Shown one piece after another: positions 33,801-43,850 of a DNA stretch of 64,000 bases. Position numbers and translations under genes: made by a program. Below the pieces are notes generated by a model. That model was not told the DNA's origin. It worked only from the letters and a program-made list of their open reading frames with translations, and did no database searches. Source of the DNA: Desmodesmus armatus (taxonomy: Eukaryota > Chlorophyta > Chlorophyceae > Sphaeropleales > Scenedesmaceae); NCBI GenBank assembly GCA_007449985.2, contig VIIQ02000287.1:17080-81079 (forward strand), in the 5' to 3' direction. Position 1 is the first letter of the stretch. Every line of letters starts with the position of its first letter.

Positions 33801-36800
33801 CACCCTGCATGTCCCTCCACCTGTTCACAGGAAATGTTTCCTATGCACTCACTGCTAGGATTTCATCATTGTTCCCTCCTGTCCCACCCCCCACACTCCA
33901 GGTTCTGCTGCAAAAACCTGGCCCCCCGCGATTCAAGGCTGGGTATACTTCCCCTCCTGCTACAGCAGCGGATACACAAAGAAAGAGGCGGGAGACAACA
34001 TGGCCCGGCACCCCACCCTGCAGAACCTGTTGCATCAGGCAGCAGGGGACAGTCAGGTGGTGGCAGTCACCACACGGGGAGAGACAAAGACAAAGCTGAG
34101 GCCACAGGTAGGTGTGTGTGGGGGGGGGGAGGTGGGGGGGTGGGAGGGGGGGGGGGGGGTCAACGCACCAACATGCAGTGCTATGGTGCTGCATCTCTGC
34201 ATGGTCCTGGCTAACCATTACAACGGTGTTTGTGCCTCGCGCCCTTCCTTGCTCGGTCCCTAGCACCTTCCCTGGCTGCTACTCACACTTCCCCCCCCCC
34301 CCCCCCCGCGCATGGACTTATCCTTTCTGTCTGCTTGTGTGCAGTGGTGTCAGTCCACCACCCCCTCATGTAATAAGGGCATGTATGTCCCTGGCACCTG
34401 CCTTGGCCTTTACCATACTCTCACCTCACTCCGTTCCTCCCCTTACCACCCCCCCCCCCTCGGTCATTTGCATTCCTTTTGCCTGCCTTCCTCCCTGTGT
34501 GCAGTGGTGTTGGTCTGTCACCCCCCGTTATGATGAGGGCATGTACGTCAAGACACACGTAGTGAGAGAGATGCAGCTGAGAATGCCCAGCCCTGGTAAG
34601 TGGAAGAGCGTGTCGGGGGGGGGGGGAGGTAATCAATACAGTACAGTTACATAGTTACATAATCCCAACCTTGGCACTAGCCGGCCTTGGTGAGTGAGTC
34701 TCATTGTTCACAATGAATGGCTGGCATGAGCTCTTTGAGCCTTTCAGATGTAACGTTGAGTGAATGAGTGAGTGAGTGCGTGAGTGAATGTGAATGAGTG
34801 AGAGAGTGAGAGAGTGAGGGAGGGTGTAAGTGGAGGACCTGGGCTGTGGTTAGGAGAAGGGAGGGGGTCGGGGAGTCAGCATTGCAAGCAGAGAAGCAGA
34901 CACAGCGTGGCGCATGCAACGCGACAACGCAACCCTTTCCCTGAAAGGGTTGCGTTGTTGAGTTGCATGCGCCACGCTGTGTGATTGCTTTTGCCAATTT
35001 TGCGACTCAGTGAGCCCTTGCTGTTGTATGCGCTATGATGTGCAGAGGTCAACTACTGGGCTGTGGCGGTTGGGCTCCGCAGCTTGTGGCTGTGTGTGGC
35101 ATGGCAAATCAGCAGGCGCGGCACTTGTAGTAGACACATTGAGAACATCCACCTAGCTCTGTGGCCTATGGAACTTTGCTGATAACAACCACCTGCTGTT
35201 GTTTTGACTGGTGTGGTTGATTCCTGCAGAGATTGACTACCGGGCCGTGGCTGCCAGGCTGAGTGGCTTGCGGCTGTGTGCAGCACAGATGAGCGCAGCA
35301 TGGGTCAACGACCAGTATCTCACCCTCAAGGTAAGCAGGAGATTGGTGTGGGTGAGTGGGCAGGTGTAGTAACAGGGAGAGGGTGCGCGCGCGGGGGGGG
35401 GGGGGGATGGGGACTGGGAGTGCATGTGGGGGGTGCGGGAGGGCGGGGGGGGGGGGGGGTGGCTGCGCACAGATGAGTGCAGCATGGGTGAATGACCAGT
35501 ACCTCACCCTAAAGGTAAACAGGAGGGCCCCGGGGGGGGGGGGGGGTGTCAAGATTGCCTGGGGCAAGGACATGAGGGTACTACTGTTTTATGTGCAGGT
35601 TAGCTGTGTAGATTTTCTTCACAGTCAACCTGCACATATTACAGCAGCCCCCTCCTGTCCTTGCGCCGATCAATGTTGATTCACCCCCCCCCCCCCCACA
35701 TATGTTGATGTGTCTTGGCTATGTTGTGTCACACATGTGCTGTACACGTGCTGTGAGGTGGTCGTGCTGTGTTGGACACGTGCTGTGTTGTGCTGTGCTG
35801 TGCTGTGGTGTGGTGTACATGAGCTGTGCGCAAGCTGTCGTGTGCAAGCTGAGCTGCCTTCGACACGTGCTGATGTTGAGTCTGACATCACCAGTTGTGT
35901 CGAGGGTCAGCGATGATGCGGTCTGTGCTCTGGTGCCGGTGCCTGTGCCATGTTGCTCACAGCTTGCCACCAGCCATTGCATCTTACCAGGATATGAAAG
36001 GAATTGTGCTTGTCAATGTGCCTCCTTGTGTGTTGTGTGGCTGCAGAGCGTCCCAGCCAGCTTGGGGGGTCAGCAAGCATCAGCAAGCATTTCCGTGTTC
36101 CCACGCCTTGTGATGGTAGTGGGTCTCTTGCTGCTTCGTGGCCTTCCCCTCCATTGCATACCTTGCCCCACCCCTACTTCCTCTGTCTCCTCTGAGGTGG
36201 CTTGTGTGTGTCGTGTGGCTGCAGAGCATCCCAGCTAACGTGGGGTGTTCGCAAGCATCAGCAAGCATCTGCTTATCCCTAGACCTTATGGGTTACCTGC
36301 TGTTGCGTGGCCCTCCCTCCATCACATACCCTGCCCTGCCCCTACTTCCTCTGTCTGCTCTGTGGTGGCTTGTGTGTGTTGTGACTGCAGAGCGTCCCAG
36401 CCAGTTTGGGGTGTCACGGCACTGCCCTGAAGCTCAACAGCGTCTGGTGGCTGGATATATCTGGAGATATCGTAGGTGCGCAACACACAACAAATAGCGC
36501 TCCCACTATTGCAGGTATTTCATGAAAATTGGCGTCGCAAGCAGCATCCCATATCTTCTCTCCAACCAGGCAATTTTTCAGGAGCCCTCCCCGCCCCCTC
36601 CCTCCCACACATATGCCTATGACGCACAGCCCCCCCCCCCCCCCGGGTCGCTTTGGGGTGGTGTTTGGTGCTGTCGACCTCATAGACCCTTTACCAAACA
36701 GGCCATGCTGCCTTGCAGCTGCCAACGTACTCCATGTGTCCCCTGGTCAATTGGCATGTGACCAGTCACGATGGCTTGCTGCCCCCCCCCCCCCCCCCCA

Positions 36801-38812
36801 CACACACACAGGTGTTCCCCCTGGGCGCTATGAAGGGGTGTGGGTACTCGCACTCCCCAGAAACCCTATGGGTCACACAGACCACAACGGCACCCAACAT
36901 ATTGCCTGTTACTGTTGATTGACGCATGCCAGTCACCATGGCTTGCAGCTGACTGCTGCTGCTGCCGCTGCCTCTCCCATCACCATGCACCGGATACACA
37001 GGTGTACCCCCCGGCGCTATGAGGTGGTGTGGGTGCTGGCTCTCCCCAGGAACCCTATGGGTCACACAGACCACGTGTCGTTCCACATGTCGGCAGCAAC
37101 AGAGTCAATGGGCCTTGAACACATGCCGATAACAACTGCCACTGACAACAGCAGTGGCGGCAGCAGCAGTGGCAGCAGTGGCAGCAATGGCGGCACCAGT
37201 GGCAGCAGTGACGGCCCGTCGGCAGGTGCTTCTGTTCAAACTGCTGCTGCTGCCGCAGCTGATCTGCTCAGGTCCCTCTTTGGTGGCGGCAGTGGGTCCA
37301 GAGCAGCAGCAGCACCACCAGCAGCAGCAGACAACGCATCCAACAGCACAGCTGCTACTGTCTCAACAGCAGGCGTCAGTAACACCAGCAGCAGTGGTGC
37401 TGTTGCTGTGGAGGGCGATTCCAATGAAGCAAGCAGCGGCAGCAGCAGCAGCAGCAGTGTGGCACTGACATTGAAGTTGCGCCAGATGGCCAAGTTGGTG
37501 AAGCCACTGCAGCTGTCAGCAGGGCACACTGAGGGTGGCGTTCAGTGGGGCAGTTTGTCAGGTGGGTGCTGCTTTACAGGCTGGTTATTGAGGGCAGGCT
37601 GCAGGGTGTGTGTGTGTGTGTGGGTGGGGGGGGGGGGGCTTGGCATGCAGTGGGCGCGGGGGGGGGGGGGGGGGTGATGGTGGTGTTCAGTTGGGCAGCC
37701 TTCCAGGTGGGTGTTGGTGTAAACGCTGGGTATTGAGCGCAGGTTGCAGGGTGTGTGTGTGTGGGGGGGGGGGGGGGGACTGGCATTCAGTGGGGGGGGG
37801 GTGATGGTGGTGCAGTTCAGTGGGGCAAAGCCTTCCAGGTGGGTGTGGATGTGCAGGCTGGGTAGGATGCAGGGGTTTTAGAAGGGTGATGGTGGGGCAA
37901 CAGAGATGGCTTCAAGGTGGTGAAGCCGCTGGTACCAATGCATAATGAGGGTGGGGTCTACTGGGGCAGCCTGTCAGGTGGGTTCTGCTGCCGATGTTTC
38001 TTTTGGGGAGGGGGGGGGAGGGGGTGTTGCAACACGTGGATACTTTCACCGCTTGGCAGTCCACTCCACAATGCAAAGTGTTGAGGGCAGGGGCAGGGGG
38101 TGGGAGGCAGAGAATTGAATGCAGTGGGACAGGGTGCAGGAGAGTAAGTGTGGCGTTCAGTGGGGTAGCCCGTCAGGTACGTGTTCCTCTTACAGGCTGG
38201 TCAAGCAGGGCAGGTCGGGTGGGTTGGGGGTACATGGGATAAGGGGTGAAGAAGCCACTGACAAGACATAATGATGGTGGTGTTCTGTGGGGCAGCCTGT
38301 CAGGTGGGTGCTGCTGCAAATGCAAAGTGTTGGGGGCAGGGGGCGGGGGTGAGGCAGAGACTCACATTCCGTGGGCCACCTACCCCCCTTGCCTGCATCT
38401 GCTGCTGTCAAACACTGTTACTGTCACTGTTGGTTCAGGCTGAGCCTGAACACCCCGCAGGTACAAACACACTCATGCTGCTGCTGCTACTGCTGCTGCT
38501 GCTGCTGCTGCAGGTGGCTTCATCACAGTGTCGGACATCAGCACGGTCCACCTAAAGTTCTGGTCACACGAGGACTGGAAGGGTGACATGCACTGGGCTT
38601 ATGTGGAGTTGCGCCCAGTGCTGCCAAAGGCGCAGCAGCAGGCACAGCAGCAGCGCAGGCAGCAGTGGCAGCAATGGTGGCAGCAGCGGCGGCTGCCTGT
38701 TGGCGGCAGCAGCAGCAGGGCTGTCGACAGGGCTGCTAGGGGTGATGGTGGTGGCGGGGTGGCAAGGGTGGGTCGTCTGTTGGGGCTGCGGCGCGGTTTC
38801 TTGCAGGGATAA
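30833..38812 (+). CDS. F-box protein with phloem-protein-2-like region
   Basis: Nine exons: 30833-31073, 31663-31791, 32879-33031, 33902-34107, 34505-34595, 35230-35330, 36391-36475, 37002-37561 and 38514-38812. They join in consistent phase if one base is added near 37013, giving about 621 residues. Residues about 15-65 (LPGPCLRAVVVELWADLRDV, then QLWKQLLTSRYG) look like an F-box that would bind SKP1 in an SCF ubiquitin ligase. The C-terminal half has GWVYFPSCYSSGYTKKEAGD, VWWLDISGDI at 325-334, PPGRYEVVWVLALP (once the base is restored) and a final W-rich strand block, in the order seen in plant F-box/PP2 lectin-like proteins. A Ser/Gly/Ala-rich insert follows PMGHTDH. Glycan binding to select targets is inference. 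Nearly every exon has partial tandem copies beside it. The F-box call is moderate and the PP2 call weaker. Confidence 0.62.
31996..32091 (+). repeat. Partial copy of F-box/PP2 gene exon 2
   Basis: It reads DASAEGEKPAEGWDLLEQL and ends ETCSSK with its own donor (AAAG|GTGAGG), against DASLEGDKAAEGWDSLERL in the exon at 31663-31791. Either copy could be the one used, because both end in the same phase. Confidence 0.75.
32340..32870 (+). repeat. Four diverged copies of exon 3 5' half with C tracts
   Basis: The block TGCAGGTGCTGAGGC(G/A)TTCA...GGCAA.ATCATC, a run of C, then TGGAAGCGCA(A/T)C, occurs four times before the intact exon 3 at 32879. The coding part between the two halves is replaced in the copies by poly-C tracts of about 12-20 bases. 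Confidence 0.75.
33085..33157 (+). repeat. Partial copy of exon 3 3' end
   Basis: IATAMQLQQDQKNADG followed by GTGAGT mirrors ISTAMHLQQQIKDPG followed by GTGAGC at the end of exon 3. Confidence 0.6.
33242..33901 (+). repeat. Three upstream copies of exon 4, 213-224 bp period
   Basis: Copies start at about 33242, 33466 and 33689 before the intact exon 4 at 33902. Each carries the FPSCYSSGYTKKEAGDNMAR coding block (the first copy reads RPSCYSSGYTKKEAGDN) and then a shared TGCCCCACCCTGC tail that diverges from exon 4. Copies two and three also repeat the acceptor (CACACTCCAG|GTTCTGCTGCA). Confidence 0.85.
34345..34400 (+). repeat. Upstream partial copy of exon 5
   Basis: GTGTGCAG|TGGTGTCAGTCCACC (WCQSTTPSCNKGMYV) precedes the used GTGTGCAG|TGGTGTTGGTCTGTC (WCWSVTPRYDEGMYV) by 160 bp. 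Confidence 0.7.
34745..34830. repeat. GAGT-type microsatellite in intron 5
   Basis: Imperfect (TGAG)n/(GAGT)n tract with GAGA interruptions. Confidence 0.8.
34900..34982. repeat. 40-bp-arm inverted repeat (hairpin) in intron 5
   Basis: 34900-34939 pairs with 34943-34982 with two mismatches and a 3-base loop (CCT). The arms begin ACACAGCGTGGCGCATGC and meet at AACCCTTTC/GAAAGGGTT. On the plus-strand transcript this would form a long stem inside intron 5 of the F-box/PP2-like gene. Confidence 0.85.
35041..35515 (+). repeat. Partial copies of exon 6 on both sides
   Basis: About 35044-35110 resembles the 5' half of exon 6 (TGCAGAG.T..ACTAC.GGGC.GTGGC). About 35472-35515 repeats its 3' end (MSAAWVNDQYLTLK) with its own GTAAAC donor. 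The intact exon is 35230-35330. Confidence 0.7.
36047..36390 (+). repeat. Two upstream copies of exon 7
   Basis: GCTGCAG|AGCGTCCCAGCCAGCTTGG at about 36047 and GCTGCAG|AGCATCCCAGCTAACGTGG at about 36223 precede the used copy GACTGCAG|AGCGTCCCAGCCAGTTTGG at 36391. The period is about 170-176 bp, and the intron parts (CTTGCCCCACCCCTACTTCC) are repeated as well. Confidence 0.8.
36645..37001 (+). repeat. Two upstream copies of exon 8 5' end
   Basis: A strongly diverged copy (RFGVVFGAVDLIDP) lies near 36646 and a close copy (VPPGRYEGVWVLALPRNPMG) near 36812, before the exon used at 37002. The second copy has an intact PPGRYE reading where the used copy lacks one base. Confidence 0.7.
37920..38312 (+). 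repeat. Two downstream copies of exon 8 3' end
   Basis: GAGGGTGGGGTCTACTGGGG...CTGTCAG|GTGGG near 37945-37980 and GATGGTGGTGTTCTGTGGGG...CTGTCAG|GTGGG near 38273-38312 repeat the end of exon 8 (GGVQWGSLSG) with its donor. Confidence 0.75.
38476..38513 (+). repeat. (CTG)n tract forming the 3' end of intron 8
   Basis: CTG triplets run straight into the acceptor CTGCAG of exon 9, taking the place of a normal pyrimidine tract. Confidence 0.7.
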
Positions 38813-38879
38813 ACCCTGCACCGGCAAGGCCTTGGGCCTATGTATTGGTTAAGACCAAACCGCTTTTGAAGCTCTAGCT

Positions 38880-39640
38880 GCGCCTGCAGCAAGCTTCAGC
38901 AAGGGACCTTGTGCTGCCCAAAGCACAGCAGCAGGCACAGCAGCAGCGCAGGCAGGAGTGGCAGCAGCGGCGGCGGCACACCGGCAGCAGCAGTAGTGGT
39001 GCTGTCAACAGGGCTGCAAGGGGTGATGGTGGTGGTGGGGTTGCCAGGGTGGGTCGTCTGTTGGGGCTGCGGCGCGGTTTCTTGCAGGGATAAACCCTGC
39101 ACCGGCAAGGCCTTATGCCTATATATTGGATAAGGATATAACCACGTTTGAGGGTGTAGCTGCGCCTGCAGCAAGCTTCAGCAAAGGACCGTGGGTGTGG
39201 AGAACCTGTAAGCGAGGGATGGTGTATGGGCCCCTTGGGGCATGCTGGGATAGGCAGTATGTAGGTCGTGGTGTGTTCCTGTTGCATTTGTTGTCGATTG
39301 CATGTGAGTGGCATGTCAATTTCGGTGTCCCTGAGGTCCCTTCCGGCAGTCGAGGCACAGCTAGCTTAGAGATAAGCAGGAGCGGTGTCAGCCCAGTGAA
39401 ATCACATGGCTGTCATGCACTGGGCCTATGTGGGGCCCAATGCTGCCAAAGCCGCAGGCCGCAGCACAGGCAGCATTGGTGGCAGCAGCGGCGGCGCCGG
39501 CATGGCAGCAGTAGCAATGCGGACATGCGTGTTGCAAGGAGTGATGGTGGTGGGGTGAGCAGGGTGGGTCGTCTGTTGGGGCTGCGGCGTGTTTGTTGGA
39601 GCAATGTAGTGAGTGATGGTGTAATATCACCTCGGGGGTA
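38880..39640 (+). repeat. Two copies of the terminal exon after the stop codon
   Basis: The end of exon 9, from the Q/R-rich stretch through GGTCGTCTGTTGGGGCTGCG, recurs at about 38905-39105 and, more diverged, at about 39425-39600. The first copy also repeats the post-stop sequence TAAACCCTGCACCGGCAAGG. Confidence 0.8.
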
Positions 39641-41319
39641 TCTAGGAAGGAGCTGAGTAAATGGAGTGTGACCGCTAACGGGTAGGCAGTGGTCGCGACC
39701 GATCAGTTCTTGTTGCAGTTGCTGTTGTAGTTGATGGTGTTCCCCCATGAGCCCCTGGCTCCCTTGTGGGTTGCACAGCTGTGCCGTGCCAAAAACTGTA
39801 AAGTGTAACTTTTGCCCGTGCAATATTCTTTGTCATTGGGTGCCCCTGTCGTCCCATTCAAGACTTGATCCACACATTGGCATGTGTTGTGTGCAGCCAT
39901 GCAACTTGTATCCCAAACCATCCATTCCTGCAACACCACTACAGTCTGTCTCCACACCACCGGGCACTGACTGCCAATGTCTGGCCCATGTCTCGTTCGT
40001 ACGGTCCTGCAAACTCGAATCTACAACACAACTCAATGTATTCAAGCGTCTGCTGTCACAGCAGAGCAGCCTGATGGCTTGTGGAATCACCACAACAACT
40101 TCATACAACGTAAAAGCAAGTTGCAGCAGCGGCAGCCCGCTCAGCCGTAGCTACCGCTGCAGACCCACCAACCTGGACATGTAAGTGCCTGCAGTACGGA
40201 GCAGGCTGCAGCTTGCATGCCCTGGTCATGCACTCGCAAGATCATGCACTCGCAATATCTACCTCTGATGTAGTGGTAGGCCATGCTATAAGTGCAGTAG
40301 CAGTTGCCTCCATCCAAGCCTCAAACGTGTCATGCACCCAGCAGCCCCTGACTATTCATCAATCCTTGTCATGCTGATACAATTGGGATACTTGGGATGC
40401 AGATGCTTTGCAGCATCAGCAACAATATGTTGCTTCATCAAATTGTCTACATCCAACCACGCAGCTACGCATGCAAGCATGCATATGCACCTCTCTGTAC
40501 TCACTAGTGCAATGGGGCTGCAACACAATCGCCTCCAGGGCATGCCCCACTCTCATGCATCGGCAGCAGCGGCAATGCTGGCCCAGCATGAAGCTTCAAG
40601 CCATGCTGACCAAAAGGCCCAGTCGCTTTTGCATGGCTTTTGAGGGATGCCTGCATGGCAGGACACAATGATGTGCCGCTTCGTACCTGTGCGGTACGTT
40701 CTTGCCTTGGGAGTCATGCACAAAAGCATGCAGGGTATGGTCTCAGTGACTGCGGTGCAACCATACCAATTGCTCTGCAAAGCCAAGAGTCCTGCTCGGC
40801 AGGCACAGGCAGCTGCAGTTGCAGCATTACGACAGGACCCAACAAACCATAGAGCTGAGCTAACACGACAACCACAGAACACAAAAAATCACACTGTGGC
40901 GGCACCCCTACAAAAGACATCACACTGTGCGGCAACCCTAAAGCAACCTATCATGTGGGTTCATGTGTGGCGCAGTGCTTTGCGCAGTCACTGTTCTGCA
41001 TAGTCTTCATGTGAGTGATAGTGGCAGCACCCACCAACATCACACAGCAATTCACCAAATAGGAGCCCTACAACAATCAAACACAACAGCGCCCCGAATC
41101 GACACATGCACAATCCACCGCTTTGATCACAAAAATACATCACCAGTCACTGGAGCGGTGTTAGAGCCCTCTCGCTTGAATGAGCCCGTCAGATCACACT
41201 TGCGGTTGCAAATTGGATACGAGCAAGCTCAATATTCGGCCGTGATCGGAACAGCCTTGTGAACGCAACACCGGAACTTGCGGCAACCTGTCTGCTGCGA
41301 CTGGGCGACACCAAACGAC
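39641..41319. other. Intergenic between convergent genes
   Basis: No supported gene. A 118-codon plus frame (40647-41003) reads AVQPYQLLCKAKSPARQAQA and could be a transposon remnant, but no domain can be named. The 3' UTRs of the F-box/PP2-like gene (+) and the amine oxidase gene (-) must lie here. Confidence 0.45.
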
Positions 41320-42113
41320 TCAGCATGCAGACCACCGCTTGGAGTGTCGACACGCGCGCTTCGACTCTTGTGCAGGGACGGCGGCCGAAGTGGATATCGG
41401 TATGTCCACGGACGACTGCGAAGGCATCACTGAAGTAACGGTGTCCTTGTAAGCACCCATGCGTGCGGTGCCATGACGCTTCCGCCTCCGTTTCCCGCCC
41501 TTCTTGATCTTACCACTGCCGCCGCTTCCGCTTCCGCTTCCGCTGCTGCCGACAGCAGCGTCCGTGCCCGCATCTGCATCCTCGAACTCGATTGAAACCG
41601 TTGCAAGCTCCGCAACTGCCTCGTCGGTGCTCGTGGTGCCTTCGAAGCCCGTGGTGGAAAATGGCAGCTTGACGTAGTTGGGTTTGCACTTGTGCAGGAC
41701 TTTCTTCACAACTGGCACGGTACTGCAAGGAATAAAAGGGAAATGGAACAGGCAGCACAGACACAGCAGCAGACTCGTGATGATGACAACTGTTGCGCAG
41801 CATAACCAAGCCATGCAGGCTCTGCATCAGCAGCAGACGGCACAGGCTGGCGCTGTGCCCTGCAAGTCAGTGTCAGCAAGCCCTGCTGACGGTCAGGAGT
41901 GCGGGCTGTATCAGCAGGTGCTATCATGAGGCGTACTACAACACATCCATGTATGCTGAGCAGAGCAGGAGCGATGCTACAGTCAAAGATTGCAGGTCCA
42001 GTGTGTGTAGTGCTGCATTGATGGCACACTGACCTGTTGGCGGTCTCTTTGTCGACTGTGAACATGTCTGCCATGTCAGTGGCTGGGTTCTCATCAGCCC
42101 AGTTGTACGGACT

Positions 42114-42155
<42 letters not shown>

Positions 42156-43044
42156 ATGTTGCCCTGCTGTCACTGCAGCAGTGCTGCAACTGCAAGATCT
42201 GTCCACCAGTGACGTTTGCTGGTTGAGGAGGTTTCTTATGTATCGCTCCGTGTGTCAAAGTGCACCGCGCGAATACACGTTTAGCATAGTTTCAGCCGGC
42301 AAAGCACCTGCGCGGAGCCTTAAGCGTCAGTTGTGGGGTCAGGTGTACTGCACCTGCCAAAACAGCAGGCTCTGGTTCATCGGCTGCTTGCCTGTCGGAT
42401 AGGCAAGCAGGATCGGCAACGTTTTGAGCATCCTCTGCCAGATATCTGCCCGATCGATATGCATATCTATATAGTGCGAGCCTCGCCAAAGTGGCCTCCT
42501 GCTGCTTTGGTAGTGTGCTGTGCTGCTAGCAGCTTTGATCGTTTCTTTGTTCCGCTGAAAGATACTGATAAATACTGCAAGATACTTTCGGCCTTGGTCA
42601 TACAGTAAACGCCATGTGCCTTGGCAGGGCTACAGTCCCTGAGCTCAGCCACATGCTGCACTTAAGCCAGACCAGCTCCATGTATCTTTATTTCACCGGT
42701 GTTCATTGTGCCTTTGTGAGATGGGCGCAGCAACCGCGTTTATGTGCTGTTCTCTGTTGGAGGTTTCTTTGTGAATTTCCCGCCAGGGGGGACAGGGTGT
42801 CCCCTCCACATCAGAACATTGTGGTATGGGATACAAACATATAGTAAGTATTGTTTTGTTTTTTGCTTCTTGTTTGTGCTATTTATGCACATATGGTGTG
42901 CTGTACAGTAGTGTGTAATGCACTGTGAATTCTTCTCTTCACAGCTGCATTCACCCAGCTGTTAGCAGCCCTGCTTTTACAAATTTTGTCACATTTTTCT
43001 TGCTATGCTGCTACTGTCTACTGCTCAGGGGTCTCATGCCAGAG

Positions 43045-43081
<37 letters not shown>

Positions 43082-43817
43082 AGGACCAACCAACAGTGTC
43101 AGTCTGTGATAGTCCCGGGACATCTGTTGACAGTAGACCTGGCAGTTGACGCCCAGCAAACCCATGCTGCAGCGTCCTGCTACAGGGCTGGCTGTCCTAG
43201 CGATTCATCAAGACAATGCTAGATGATATCAATGACGAAAGGACAACTGTCCTGATAGGAAAGGGCGCTGTCAGCCTGGCATGCTGCTGGGGGGGGGGAA
43301 GGGAAGGGAAGGCGGGTTTTCCTGCATGCTTACATGAGTGAGACGCCGAGCTGGTTATGTCCAGAGGCAGGTGTCACAGGTGCATCCTCCGCCATGGGAA
43401 CATGGTGCAGCCCCGAGTTGACCCACACCACCAGGTCCTTCCACCAAACCACTACTGTCACACACAGCCCTTCAAAATTTGGCTGGAAGGGGGGGGGGGT
43501 GGGGGGTAAGTTGGGGGGGAGGGGCGGGGGAGGGGGGGGGGGTGACTTGCCTGCATGCTTACATGAGTGAGAAGCCAAGCTGGTTGTGTCCAGAGGCAGG
43601 TGTCACGGGCGCATCCTCCGCCATAGGCACGTGATACAGGCCCGAGTTGACCCACACCACCAGATCCTTCCGCCGAATGGAGTCCCCATCAACGTAGTCG
43701 GGCAGGCTGTTGGGCGGGCTCGTGAGGTCAGACTGGGTGTAGGTGCTGCTGCTGTGGGTCTCGTGTTCGTTCCGCTGTGTGGTGACAAAGTTCCACTTCC
43801 AGAAGCCTGTGATTGGT

Positions 43818-43850
<33 letters not shown>

